From Cutibacterium avidum ATCC 25577 (GTDB lineage Bacteria > Actinomycetota > Actinomycetes > Propionibacteriales > Propionibacteriaceae), in assembly GCF_000227295.1 (NCBI RefSeq), contig NZ_JH165054.1:1751577-1815576 (forward strand): a stretch of 64,000 nt of DNA, in the 5' to 3' direction. The position numbers were made by a program, and so were the translations under genes. Position 1 is the first letter of the stretch. Every line of letters starts with the position of its first letter. Of the stretch, positions 52,454 to 61,453 are shown piece after piece. A model generated the notes under the pieces. The model searched no databases and was not told the origin of the DNA. It saw only the letters and a list, made by a program, of their open reading frames with translations.

Positions 52454-53455
52454 TCACGAGACGTCCTGACTGATTCGGGCCGCGCGGATCAGGGCACGGG
52501 CCTGGGCGAGTTGCTGACGATGTTTGGCTTGTGCTTGCAGGTCGTCGAGCCACGCCCTCCGGCGTGCCTCGGCGTCGGTGATCGTCGGCGGCGTCGGGGT
52601 GGCGTCGTGGCTGGTCGGCGGATGGGTGGCGGTCAGGCGCCGTAACCGGGCACACACCAGGCCAGCCATCGAGTGCACGTGTTCGGGCAAGGGCTGGGCT
52701 TGCAGATGGTTGCGCACCTGTCGTGCTGACCATCCACCAGCCGTCAAAGCCGTCAGAGTCGGGGTGAGGCGGGCAGCGCCCACATCGTCGAGGACCTGCA
52801 TCGGCTCAGGCAGGCACTGGCGCACCAGGTCCCAGTCAGCCCCGCCGCCGTCGTCGGGGAGGGGGCGAGGTTCCCGGGTCGGCGGGTCGACCGGGTCTGC
52901 TGTGGTCGACTCATCGGAATCTTCCCGTCCCTGCCCGTCCTGACCAGGCGTCGCCGCCGACGCCGGCAGGGGAGGGTTGGGAGGGGATGGGTTCCTAGGT
53001 GAGGGTTCTTCCCTAGTACGTTGCGTCACCCATGACACAACGGATGTGTCACCAGTGACACAACGGTCATCCGTGGTGTCACCGGTGACACGCGACTCGT
53101 CCCACCCCACAACCCCCCTCAAGGGACGCACTTCTTGGGGATGATGATCCCGCACCCGAGCACGCGAAATCTTGTCAGGGATCATCAACTGATACACGCT
53201 GTTCGTCTTCCGCATCCCGCCGAACTTGGAACGCTCAAAACCCTGCTCACGCGTGATCAGCCCCTCAGCCTCCAACCACTTCAGCGAGCGCATAATCGTC
53301 GACCGCGACGCCTGCACCTCGCCCATCAACGTCGAAACCTTCGGCCACGCACGATCATCGTCACCGGCCTTGTCAGCCAACATCAACAGCGTCAGTTTCG
53401 TCGTAGAGTCCGGAACATCGCAGGAGATCGCCCACGTGATCGCAACCAAACTCAC
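52454..53455 (-). CDS. Winged-helix replication-initiator-like protein of a mobile element
   Basis: The 333-residue protein begins with a helix-turn-helix domain of the Rep/phage-O type: WAISCDVPDSTTKLTLLMLADKAG, WPKVSTLMGEVQASRSTIMRSLKWLEAEGLI, EQGFERSKFGGMRKTNSVYQLMIP. A hydrophilic, Pro/Thr/Asp-rich middle (residues about 115-205) contains repeated TGDT units, and a C-terminal helical region follows (LRRLTATHPP, RRRAWLDDLQAQAKHRQQLAQARALIRAA). Such proteins initiate replication of plasmids, integrative elements or phages in actinobacteria. No helicase loader or primase is adjacent. The coding sequence includes palindromic repeats at 53023-53091. The gene overlaps nothing and seems intact. 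Confidence 0.65.
   Translation of the reverse strand: MSLVAITWAISCDVPDSTTKLTLLMLADKAGDDDRAWPKVSTLMGEVQASRSTIMRSLKWLEAEGLITREQGFERSKFGGMRKTNSVYQLMIPDKISRARVRDHHPQEVRPLRGVVGWDESRVTGDTTDDRCVTGDTSVVSWVTQRTREEPSPRNPSPPNPPLPASAATPGQDGQGREDSDESTTADPVDPPTREPRPLPDDGGGADWDLVRQCLPEPMQVLDDVGAARLTPTLTALTAGGWSARQVRNHLQAQPLPEHVHSMAGLVCARLRRLTATHPPTSHDATPTPPTITDAEARRRAWLDDLQAQAKHRQQLAQARALIRAARISQDVS
53023..53091. repeat. Three iteron-like palindromes inside the Rep-like gene
   Basis: GCGTCACCCATGACAC (53023-53038), GTGTCACCAGTGACAC (53046-53061) and GTGTCACCGGTGACAC (53076-53091); the last is a perfect 16-bp palindrome. The first two continue with the same AACGG, making 19-bp direct repeats. They lie in the segment encoding the flexible middle of the Rep-like protein, as iterons do within lambda O. 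They are candidates for the element's replication origin or an autoregulatory operator. Confidence 0.65.
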
Positions 53456-53468
53456 GCCAGCTCACCCC

Positions 53469-53720
53469 TCACTCGTCCGGACTAGACGACCACAGGTCCG
53501 CATCCGCGCGGCCCGACTCAGGAGGCGTGACCAGATCAAGGACCCATGCAGCCGGAATAATCCACCGGCCCGACGGCAACTTCCGAGCGCCAGGAATCCG
53601 ACCATCGCGACACCACCGAGTGACCGTGGCCGTACTCGTTTCCGGCAGCACCGCGGCGACAATCTGGGGGGACAGAAGACTGTCAGCGACAGCTTCGACA
53701 TCGAGATGGGAGGAGGTCAT
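53469..53720 (-). CDS. Excisionase-like helix-turn-helix protein
   Basis: An 83-residue protein with a MerR/Xis-type helix-turn-helix: EAVADSLLSPQIVAAVLPET, ATVTRWCRDGRIPGARKLPSGRWIIPAAW. The wing sequence RxGRIPGARKLPSGRWxIP is characteristic of excisionases and HTH_17 proteins from actinobacterial integrative elements. No integrase is found in this window. It is encoded upstream of the Rep-like gene on the same strand, with a 13-nt gap, suggesting an operon, and is divergent from the XRE-like gene. The AT-rich 83-bp gap between them probably contains the divergent promoters. Confidence 0.65.
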   Translation of the reverse strand: MTSSHLDVEAVADSLLSPQIVAAVLPETSTATVTRWCRDGRIPGARKLPSGRWIIPAAWVLDLVTPPESGRADADLWSSSPDE

Positions 53721-53803
53721 GCACAGAGCGTGCTACATAGATATGAAAGTATCAATAATGGAAACATATGACACCATATATGCATCTGTGTACCATCTTG
53801 TTC

Positions 53804-54181
<378 letters not shown>

Positions 54182-54310
54182 TCGACTTGTTCGACTATAC
54201 AGATCACACCGGTGCAATACAAATCGGGGCGGGACGTGCTCGAATGATCGGCGCATCAACCCCGTCTGCGTCACCCGTTCGGCCGCCTTCGGAAGCCGTG
54301 CACATATGAC

Positions 54311-54357
54311 TGCAGTACTAACCCCACAGACTGCATGAAGTCGGGGTCGGTTATGCT
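54311..54357 (+). promoter_or_regulatory. Candidate promoter/operator of the ABC importer operon
   Basis: A -10-like TATGCT (54352-54357) lies 42 nt before the first gene. Just upstream is an inverted repeat, TGCAGT (54311-54316) and ACTGCA (54330-54335), 13 bp apart, which could bind a dimeric regulator. No strong -35 element is seen. Confidence 0.3.
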
Positions 54358-54398
54358 CATTCGCAACGTGCTACGCCCGAAGGGAGCATGAGCAGACG

Positions 54399-55886
54399 AT
54401 GCGAGGCCAGTTGAAGGCTGCGGGACTTGCCGTGGCAGTGGCTCTGTCGACCACCGGAATCACCGGCTGCCAGTCCGCAGAAGAGGGAGTCCTCACCATT
54501 GGGGCGACGGCTGCCCCTCCGACACTGGACCTGGTGTCGAATGCTGCCGCAGCGATCCCGCAGGTTCTTCTCTACAACGTGTACGAGACCCTTATCCGCG
54601 TCGACGACTCGGGCAAGCTCGTCGGTCTGCTGGCGAAGTCGTGGCAGCTGTCCGAGGACGGACTTCACCTCGCCTTCCACCTTGATCCTTCAGCGCGCTT
54701 CGCCTCCGGGGCCGCGGTGAACTCAGCGGCGGTGAAGTCCTCCCTGGAGCGGATGAGAGCCGAGTCGGCCAGCCCCGTCAACCAGGCGAACCTGTCGGCA
54801 GTCAAGGCTATCCGTACCCCTGACGACGCCACCGTCATTCTTGACCTGTCCCATCGCGACAACTTCCTGTTGTTCAACCTGGCCAGCACATCGGGTGTCG
54901 TCATTGATCCCGCCACCAAGGATCTGGCCACCCGGCCGCAAGGATCTGGCCCCTACGTCGTCACCGAGTTCACGCCGGGGCACTCGGTGACCTTGTCGCC
55001 GTCCCCTCGTCCGTGGCACGAGGGGGGACGTCCCACCGTTCGTTTCTCGTACTACTCGGACCCGACCTCGCAGACGGCCGCCCTGCTGTCGGGAGATCTT
55101 GACGTCGTCTCTGATCTGACGACTCCCCAGGCCCTCTCCCGCTTCACGAGCAACCCGGCCTACCGGGTACTGCGGGGAACCACCAACGGCGAGGTCGTGC
55201 TGGGTATGAACAACACCTCCAAGCCGCTTTCAGACCGACGGGTTCGGCAGGCCATCCTCATGGCGATTGACCGCAACGGATTGCTGGACGTCGTATGGAA
55301 TGGCCAGGGAACACTCATCGGCTCGATGGTTCCACCCACCGACCCTTGGTTCACCGATCTGTCCCACACCTGGCCCTATGACCCGGCACGGGCGCGCAAG
55401 CTACTTGCTGAGGCCGGGTACCCCAACGGACTGACCCTCAGACTGCGGGCCGCGGCCCTGCCCTACGCGACGGCAGCCTCGCGGGTGGTTGCTTCCGACC
55501 TGGCCCAGATCGGGATCATCGTCGACAGTGACGAGCTGGAATTCCCGGCCCGCTGGCTCGATGTCGTCTACACCCATGCTGATTACGACCTGACGATCGT
55601 CGCCCACGTGGAGGCACGCGACATCGTCAACTGGGCCAACCCCGACTACTACTGGCGCTACCGCAACAAGGAATTCAACCGGCTCATCGAATCCGCCCGG
55701 ACGGGACCAGCCGACCGCACCAACGAGACCATGATGCAGGCCAGTAGGATCCTGGCGACTGACGCCGCCGGAGGATTCCTCTTCCTGATGCCGAAGATCA
55801 CCATCAGCAAGGCTGGTATCAGCGGACTACAGCGCAACACCACCTCGATGAGCTTCGACCTCACCAAGGTCAGGAGGACGAGGTGA
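54399..55886 (+). CDS. ABC transporter substrate-binding lipoprotein (SBP_bac_5)
   Basis: This 495-residue protein captures substrate for the importer encoded downstream and belongs to the peptide/nickel/opine family (cluster C). The signal peptide ends in a lipobox-like TTGITGC, with lipidation at Cys 24. Domain I has LLYNVYETLIRVDDSGKLVGLLAKSWQLSEDGL; later blocks are MAIDRNGLLDVVWNGQG and the hinge segment near PYDPARARKLLAEAGYPNGL, typical of DppA/NikA-type proteins. The substrate cannot be decided from sequence alone. It overlaps the first permease gene by four bases (GTGA). ATG 54399 gives a normal signal peptide. Confidence 0.9.
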   Translation: MRGQLKAAGLAVAVALSTTGITGCQSAEEGVLTIGATAAPPTLDLVSNAAAAIPQVLLYNVYETLIRVDDSGKLVGLLAKSWQLSEDGLHLAFHLDPSARFASGAAVNSAAVKSSLERMRAESASPVNQANLSAVKAIRTPDDATVILDLSHRDNFLLFNLASTSGVVIDPATKDLATRPQGSGPYVVTEFTPGHSVTLSPSPRPWHEGGRPTVRFSYYSDPTSQTAALLSGDLDVVSDLTTPQALSRFTSNPAYRVLRGTTNGEVVLGMNNTSKPLSDRRVRQAILMAIDRNGLLDVVWNGQGTLIGSMVPPTDPWFTDLSHTWPYDPARARKLLAEAGYPNGLTLRLRAAALPYATAASRVVASDLAQIGIIVDSDELEFPARWLDVVYTHADYDLTIVAHVEARDIVNWANPDYYWRYRNKEFNRLIESARTGPADRTNETMMQASRILATDAAGGFLFLMPKITISKAGISGLQRNTTSMSFDLTKVRRTR

Positions 55887-56860
55887 CCGTCCTCAAACGT
55901 GTGCTCCTCCCATTGGGGGAGTTGCTGGTGTGGCTACTGGTCGCATCCTTGATCGTCTATGCCCTGCTCAGCTTGCTTCCCGGTGACGTCGCCCAGGTCA
56001 TTCTGGGCGCCAACGCGGACCCGAAAGCTGCAGCAGCCGTGCGCACCCGACTGGGCCTGGACCTCCCGTGGCCCCAGCGGTACTGGGATTGGATCAGTTC
56101 TTTGGTCAGGGGCGACCTGGGCATTTCCATCGTTTCCGCTGAACCGATCGGTCCGCAGATTGCGTCGCGACTGGCGGTGACGGGTTGGCTCGTCGGGCTG
56201 TCATTGCTGCTGGCCCTGGTGGTCTGCTTGCCGATGGGAGCCTACGCGGCCGTCCATCGTCGCGAGGGTCGAGGATTCGCGGCTTCCGCGCTGTCACAGG
56301 TCCTCATGAGCATTCCTGCCTTCCTCGCCGGAATCCTCCTCATCCTGCTGTTCTCGGTGACCCTCGGATGGCTGCCTGCCGGAGGATACGTACCGCTGCA
56401 TGAGGATGCCGGAGGATGGGCGGCGCACCTGGTCCTTCCGGTGTTGTCCCTGTCCATCGTGCAAGCCGCAGTGATGACACGTTACGTACGCAGTGCCTTC
56501 ATCGACGTTCTCGCTGACGATCACCTGCGCACGGCCCGCGCCGTCGGTTGGCGGCTGTGGCCCGCACTGCATCGTCACGGATTGCGCAACGCCTCGATCA
56601 GCTTGGCCACAGTTTTTGGCCTGCAGGCCAGCGCAATGCTGGTGGGAGCCATCGTCGTCGAAGAGGTCTTCGTCATCCCAGGTCTGGGGTCCTATCTCCT
56701 CGATGCTGTCAGTACCCGCGATCTTCTTGTCGTCAGTGACGTCGTCATGGTCATCGTGGCCATCGTGCTGGTGATCTCCTACCTCACGGATCTCCTCATC
56801 GTGGCCCTCGATCCTCGGCTGCGTATCAGAGCCACTTCCAGACAGGGGGACCACTCATGA
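55883..56860 (+). CDS. ABC transporter permease (DppB/NikB type)
   Basis: A 325-residue inner-membrane permease with six predicted helices. It starts with a helix at residues 8-32 (LGELLVWLLVASLIVYALLSL) and a periplasmic stretch LGLDLPWPQRYWDWISSLVRGDLGIS typical of this family. The EAA cytoplasmic loop that contacts the ATPases reads HLRTARAVGWRLWPALHRHGLRNASI. It starts with GTG inside the binding-protein stop and overlaps the next gene by ATGA. Confidence 0.92.
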   Translation: MTVLKRVLLPLGELLVWLLVASLIVYALLSLLPGDVAQVILGANADPKAAAAVRTRLGLDLPWPQRYWDWISSLVRGDLGISIVSAEPIGPQIASRLAVTGWLVGLSLLLALVVCLPMGAYAAVHRREGRGFAASALSQVLMSIPAFLAGILLILLFSVTLGWLPAGGYVPLHEDAGGWAAHLVLPVLSLSIVQAAVMTRYVRSAFIDVLADDHLRTARAVGWRLWPALHRHGLRNASISLATVFGLQASAMLVGAIVVEEVFVIPGLGSYLLDAVSTRDLLVVSDVVMVIVAIVLVISYLTDLLIVALDPRLRIRATSRQGDHS

Positions 56861-57669
56861 GGAGGGCAGGTCTGGTCATGGGGTGTGTTCTGGTCGGCTT
56901 GGTCGTCGTGGCTGGAATCACCTCTGCGGTGTGGACGCCATACGATCCCAATCTCGTCGTCCCGGCAGATCGTCTTCTGGGGCCCAGCAGCCAGCATTGG
57001 CTTGGAACCGACGGATTCGGCTCCGACATTGCATCCCGGATGCTCGTGGGTGCTCGTACCTGTCTGCTCGTCGGAGTGGTGTCGGTACTCATCGCCGCCG
57101 GAATCGGCGTGCCGTGGGGGGTGACATCCGCCATGCTTCCTCGCCCCTGGTCCACGATTGTGGGACGAGCTGCCGATCTGCTGTACGCGTTCCCAGCCCT
57201 GTTGCTGGCGATCATCCTGGCCGCGGCAGTGGGTGGATCGACTCTGACCGGCATGGTGGCCATCGGTGTCTCGACGGTCCCCGTGTTCGCCCGTATCACG
57301 CGAACCGCCAGCCGACAGATCCTTTCCCAGGACTACATCGTCGCGGCGCGTAGCTCAGGGATGTCATGGCATTCCATCGCCTACAACCACGTGCTGTCCA
57401 ACATTGCTCCGCTGATCGGCGTGCAGGCCTCGGTGTCCTATGGCACGGCGATCCTGGCGGAGGCCGCGCTGAGTTATCTCGGGCTGGCCACTCCGGCAAC
57501 CGTCGCCACTTGGGGACGAATGCTGCGTGATTCCCAGGTGTACCTTTTCGACAGCCCCTGGCTGACCGTGGCGCCTGCCCTGGCGATTGCCGCAGCTGTC
57601 ATGGGATTCACTCTCCTGGGAGACGGCTTGCGTGATTTCCTTGATCCGAGATTGCGGGAGGTCCGCTGA
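56857..57669 (+). CDS. ABC transporter permease (DppC/NikC type)
   Basis: The second permease, 270 residues, forms a heterodimer with the preceding protein. After the N-terminal helix comes the signature HWLGTDGFGSDIASRMLVGARTCLLVG, then five further helices and the EAA loop DYIVAARSSGMSWHSIAYNHVLSNIAPLIGV. The end has the family motif DFLDPRLREVR. It overlaps the upstream permease by four bases and the downstream ATPase by one base (TGATG). Confidence 0.92.
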   Translation: MRRAGLVMGCVLVGLVVVAGITSAVWTPYDPNLVVPADRLLGPSSQHWLGTDGFGSDIASRMLVGARTCLLVGVVSVLIAAGIGVPWGVTSAMLPRPWSTIVGRAADLLYAFPALLLAIILAAAVGGSTLTGMVAIGVSTVPVFARITRTASRQILSQDYIVAARSSGMSWHSIAYNHVLSNIAPLIGVQASVSYGTAILAEAALSYLGLATPATVATWGRMLRDSQVYLFDSPWLTVAPALAIAAAVMGFTLLGDGLRDFLDPRLREVR

Positions 57670-58481
57670 TGGCGCTTCTGGAGGTTAACGATCTCGTTGT
57701 CGATTTCGGACGGCATCGTCGGGTCGCTGTTGATCACATCAGTTGGTCCCTGGACCCCGGTGAGCGTCTCGGCCTCATCGGTGAGTCCGGATCGGGGAAA
57801 TCTGTCACCGCCCTGGCGATCATGGGTCTGCTTCCTGGCAACGCCCACGTGTCGGGTTCCATCCGTTGGCGTGGTGAGGAGCTTATCGGGGCCAGCGATC
57901 GGGCCATGTCCGCGTTGCGAGGCAGCAGCATCGGCATGGTTTTTCAGGAACCCATGACAGCACTGGACCCGACGATGAAGGTCGGAAGACAGGTTGGCGA
58001 GGTTGCCCTGCTGCACCATTCCGTCGCGCGAGGCCGGGCTCATGACCGCGTCCTGGAGATGCTTGAACAGGTTGGTATCGAGGATCCGACCCGAGTGGCG
58101 AACTCCTACCCGCACCAACTTTCTGGTGGCCAGCGTCAGAGAGTTCTGCTCGCCATGGCTCTGGTCAATTCTCCAGACCTGCTCATCTGCGACGAACCGA
58201 CGACAGCCCTTGACGTGACGGTGCAGGCCCAGGTTCTGACAACGATTGACCAGGTGCTCGACTCAGTGGGCGCGGCCTGTCTGTTCATCACCCACGACCT
58301 GGCGGTGGTGTCCCACATTTGCCACGACCTCATCGTCATGACCTCGGGCCAGATCGTCGAAACCGGTCCAGCTCGCACAGTGCTGTCCGAACCTGATCAC
58401 CCCTACACCCGACGGCTGCTGCGAGCTGCACGACTCGACCTTGTCGAGCCCGGGACGACGATTGTGTTGGAGGATTCATGA
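57669..58481 (+). CDS. ABC transporter ATPase (DppD/NikD type)
   Basis: The first ATPase (270 residues). Motifs: Walker A GESGSGKSVTALAIMGLLP, Q-loop GMVFQEPMTALDPTM, ABC signature YPHQLSGGQRQRVLLAMAL, Walker B LLICDEPTTALDVTVQ, and H-loop FITHDLAVV. The C-terminal segment DHPYTRRLLRAARL corresponds to the oligopeptide/dipeptide C-terminal helix of this subfamily. All catalytic residues are intact. It overlaps the second ATPase by ATGA. Confidence 0.93.
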   Translation: MALLEVNDLVVDFGRHRRVAVDHISWSLDPGERLGLIGESGSGKSVTALAIMGLLPGNAHVSGSIRWRGEELIGASDRAMSALRGSSIGMVFQEPMTALDPTMKVGRQVGEVALLHHSVARGRAHDRVLEMLEQVGIEDPTRVANSYPHQLSGGQRQRVLLAMALVNSPDLLICDEPTTALDVTVQAQVLTTIDQVLDSVGAACLFITHDLAVVSHICHDLIVMTSGQIVETGPARTVLSEPDHPYTRRLLRAARLDLVEPGTTIVLEDS

Positions 58482-59263
58482 CCACCCAGATCGACGTCGA
58501 GGACCTGCATCTTCATCTGGGGTCGCGTGGCGCCGGGATCGACGCCCTGGACGGAATCTCCCTGCACATCGACAAGGGGGAACGGCTCGGCCTGGTGGGA
58601 GAGTCTGGGTCGGGGAAGTCAACCCTGCTGAAAATTATGATGGCCTTGCGTCGACCGGATTCCGGTATCGTCCGCTTCCGGGGACGATCCCTGAGCGACA
58701 TCGGCGCGGTACGTGATTTACGTCGGTCGGCCGCGATGGTGTTCCAGGACCCGCGGTCCTCTCTGGACCCGCGTATGAACATCGGTCGGGCGATCACCGA
58801 GCCACTGCGGTCCCCGGTTGCACGACGTATGACCCGTGAGGAACGCAAGGACCGCCTGGCAGAGGTCATGGTTGACGTCGGTTTGGATCCTGAGTCCGCC
58901 AGCCGATTTCCACACGAGTTCTCTGGTGGTCAGCGTCAGCGCATTTCCATTGCCAGGGCCTTGGTCACTGAACCTGACGTCCTGCTGGCCGATGAACCGG
59001 TGTCCGCTCTCGACGTGTCGGTGCGTGCTCAGGTGCTGAACCTGCTCAATGACTTGGTGCGCCAACGGGGACTGACGATGGTCTTCGTTTCTCACGACCT
59101 GGCCGTGGTGCGTCACCTGTGCGACACCGTGGCCGTCATGAGTGCTGGACGCATCGTCGAGCGAGGCCGACTTTCTGACGTCTACCGCGATCCGCAGCAC
59201 GAGGTCACCCAGGAGTTGTTGACAGCGATTCCTCGCATCCGTGTGGACGATTCCACCCACTGA
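58478..59263 (+). CDS. ABC transporter ATPase (DppF/NikE type)
   Basis: The second ATPase (261 residues) completes the importer. Motifs: Walker A GESGSGKSTLLKIMMALRRP, Q-loop AMVFQDPRSSLDPRMNIGRA, signature FPHEFSGGQRQRISIARAL, Walker B VLLADEPVSALDVSVRAQVL and H-loop FVSHDLAVVRHLC. The C-terminal oligopeptide extension is very short (DPQHEVTQELLTAIPR). The operon ends here; the next gene starts after 46 nt and probably has its own promoter. Confidence 0.93.
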   Translation: MTTQIDVEDLHLHLGSRGAGIDALDGISLHIDKGERLGLVGESGSGKSTLLKIMMALRRPDSGIVRFRGRSLSDIGAVRDLRRSAAMVFQDPRSSLDPRMNIGRAITEPLRSPVARRMTREERKDRLAEVMVDVGLDPESASRFPHEFSGGQRQRISIARALVTEPDVLLADEPVSALDVSVRAQVLNLLNDLVRQRGLTMVFVSHDLAVVRHLCDTVAVMSAGRIVERGRLSDVYRDPQHEVTQELLTAIPRIRVDDSTH

Positions 59264-59309
59264 GACGAGCTCGGTAGTTCGGCCCTGCTCCCTCCATAAA
59301 CTGACCGTC

Positions 59310-60500
59310 ATGAAGGCGCTCCTGCTCGAAAACATCCACGATGAAGCCGTTCGAACCCTGAAACAGGCCGGTTACGAGGTTGAGCGGGTGAGCGAGGCCC
59401 TCGACGAGGACGACCTCATCAGTGCCCTCGACGGAGTTGATCTGTTGGGCATCCGGTCGCGGACTCGCGTCAGCCGCCGAGTCGTCGAGGCGTGTGGCGA
59501 CAACCTCACCGCCGTGGGTGCCTTCTGCATTGGCACGAACCAGATGGATCTGGCCACCATGGCCCAGGCTGGTGTTCCGGCCTTCAACGCCCCTTATTCC
59601 AACACCCGTTCGGTTGTTGAACTGGTGATGGCGGAGATCATTGCATTGGCCCGTCGTCTCGGTGATCGCAACACCCAGATGCACAACGGGGTGTGGCGCA
59701 AGTCCGCCATCGGGTCCCACGAGATCCGCGGTCGTCGTCTTGGCATCATTGGGTACGGAAATATCGGCCAGCAGCTCTCCGTGGTGGCCGAATCCATGGG
59801 CATGCAGGTCTTCTTCTACGACATTGCCGATGTCCTGCCCATGGGGAACGCCCACAAGTGTGAGTCTATGGAAGAGTTGCTGGGCAGCGTCGATACCGTG
59901 TCCTTGCACGTTGATGGACGCCCGAGCAACAACAACCTCATTGGAGCGCGGGAGTTTGCCGTGATGAGGCCGCGCTCGTTGTTCCTCAATCTTTCCCGCG
60001 GCAAGGTCGTCGACATTGACGCCCTGGTCGACAATCTGCGTACGGGCCACATCGCGGGTGCCGGAGTCGACGTCTACCCCGAGGAACCTGCCTCGGGCAA
60101 GGAGCTGTTCACCTCCCCGTTGCGTGAGTTGGACAATGTGATCCTCACTCCGCACATTGGTGGTTCCACCCAGGAAGCCCAGGTCGACATCGGTCGCTAT
60201 GTCGCCGGAAAACTCGTCGATTACGTCGAGAATGGCGCAACCGGGATGAGCGTCAATATTCCCGAGATCACGCCTTCCCCGCGTACTGGCGCCCGTATTG
60301 GCCACCTCCATCGCAATATCCCCGGTGTGATGGCCACGCTCAACCGACTCGTCGCCGACCAGGGCGGAAACGTCACGTATCAGGCGCTGGCCACCAAGGG
60401 GGAGCTCGGCTACTGCGTCCTCGACATTGCCGAAACTGACGGCGGGTTGTTGGCCAGTGTCACCGATCTCGAGGGGACGATTCGCGCCAGAATCCTCTGA
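59310..60500 (+). CDS. serA: D-3-phosphoglycerate dehydrogenase
   Basis: SerA catalyses the first step of serine synthesis, oxidising 3-phosphoglycerate with NAD. The Rossmann fold has GRRLGIIGYGNIGQQLSVVAES, the catalytic Arg lies in FLNLSRGKVVDI, Glu in VDVYPEEP and His in ILTPHIGGSTQEAQ. A C-terminal ACT-like domain (about residues 330-396: NIPGVMATLNRLVADQGGNV) indicates regulation by serine. At 396 residues it resembles the short E. coli form, not the 530-residue mycobacterial form. The start at ATG 59310 has no ribosome-binding site; a TAAACT -10-like element lies seven bases upstream, suggesting a leaderless transcript. Confidence 0.9.
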   Translation: MKALLLENIHDEAVRTLKQAGYEVERVSEALDEDDLISALDGVDLLGIRSRTRVSRRVVEACGDNLTAVGAFCIGTNQMDLATMAQAGVPAFNAPYSNTRSVVELVMAEIIALARRLGDRNTQMHNGVWRKSAIGSHEIRGRRLGIIGYGNIGQQLSVVAESMGMQVFFYDIADVLPMGNAHKCESMEELLGSVDTVSLHVDGRPSNNNLIGAREFAVMRPRSLFLNLSRGKVVDIDALVDNLRTGHIAGAGVDVYPEEPASGKELFTSPLRELDNVILTPHIGGSTQEAQVDIGRYVAGKLVDYVENGATGMSVNIPEITPSPRTGARIGHLHRNIPGVMATLNRLVADQGGNVTYQALATKGELGYCVLDIAETDGGLLASVTDLEGTIRARIL

Positions 60501-60516
60501 TCTCCACGACACAAGG

Positions 60517-60545
60517 AGCGGGCGGGTGATGATCACCCGCCCGCT
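60517..60545 (+). terminator. Terminator after serA
   Basis: AGCGGGCGGGTGAT (60517-60530) and ATCACCCGCCCGCT (60532-60545) form a near-perfect palindrome, giving a long GC-rich hairpin 17 nt after the serA stop. It probably also serves the convergent hisN transcript. Confidence 0.8.
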
Positions 60546-60582
60546 TCCATTCTCAACGGGTTCTGATGCTGACGACGCAGCC

Positions 60583-61371
60583 TCAATCCTCAGGCTGAAC
60601 CATGGCCAAGGCCTCGTCATGAAGGAACCCATTGGACGCCATGGCATTTCCTGACCAGGGGCCGTCTTTGCCGTCGAGACCAGTGAATGTGCCGCCGGCT
60701 TCGGTGACGATGACGTCAAGGGCGGCCATGTCGTGCAGCCCCAGCTCCGGTTCGCATGCCAGGTCGACGGTTCCCTCGGCAACCATCATGTACGACCAGA
60801 AATCACCGAAGGCGCGGGTACGCCACACCGATCTCATGAGTTCACCAAAACCGCGACCGCGACCGCTCTCCACCCATCCATGGAGGGAGGAGTAGGACAG
60901 GAAGGCGTCGTCAAGGTTGCGCACATTGGATACGTGAATGGGCGTTGCCGAGGCAAGCGACTTGCCGGTCCACGCGCCGGAGCCCTTGGCGGCCCACCAG
61001 CGACGTCTCAGGGCTGGAGCCGACACGACGGACGCGACGATCTCGTCCTCCACACTGAGTGCAATGAGGGTTGCCCATACCGGAACTCCGCGCAGGAAAT
61101 TCGCGGTGCCGTCGATCGGATCGATGATCCAGCGACGCGGGCCCTCGCCGGTGTCAGCCCGTTCCTCGCCATGCACCGCGTCTCGGGAGCGCATCCGTGA
61201 CAAGGTGCGGCGAATCGAGTCCTCAACGGCCAGATCTGCATCGGTCACTTCAGAACGATCGGGCTTGGTCGAGACCGTCAGGTCCCTGGCTCCGAATCGA
61301 GACATCGTCAAGGAGTCGGCATCGTCAGCGAGGATGTGTGCCAGGCGGAGGTCATCGGTGTGGTCGGCCAT
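60583..61371 (-). CDS. hisN: Histidinol-phosphatase (inositol-monophosphatase family)
   Basis: The actinobacterial HisN hydrolyses histidinol phosphate in histidine synthesis and belongs to the Mg2+-dependent inositol monophosphatase fold. Catalytic motifs are SEVTDADLAVEDSIRRTL, VHGEERADTG (metal-binding Glu), WIIDPIDGTANFLRGVPVW (DPxDGT) and the C-terminal MAALDVIVTEAGGTFTGLDG. At 262 residues it is full length. Closely related inositol monophosphatases or 3'-phosphoadenosine phosphatases share these motifs, but position near serA and rsgA favours HisN. The ATG at 61371 begins the family N-terminus. Confidence 0.85.
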   Translation of the reverse strand: MADHTDDLRLAHILADDADSLTMSRFGARDLTVSTKPDRSEVTDADLAVEDSIRRTLSRMRSRDAVHGEERADTGEGPRRWIIDPIDGTANFLRGVPVWATLIALSVEDEIVASVVSAPALRRRWWAAKGSGAWTGKSLASATPIHVSNVRNLDDAFLSYSSLHGWVESGRGRGFGELMRSVWRTRAFGDFWSYMMVAEGTVDLACEPELGLHDMAALDVIVTEAGGTFTGLDGKDGPWSGNAMASNGFLHDEALAMVQPED

Positions 61372-61453
61372 GCCCTCACCCTACTGGTGCGGGTGTGGCA
61401 TCATGGGCACCAAAACCCGGGTGGCTTGCGACCGACGGCCTTAGGCTTAGGTC

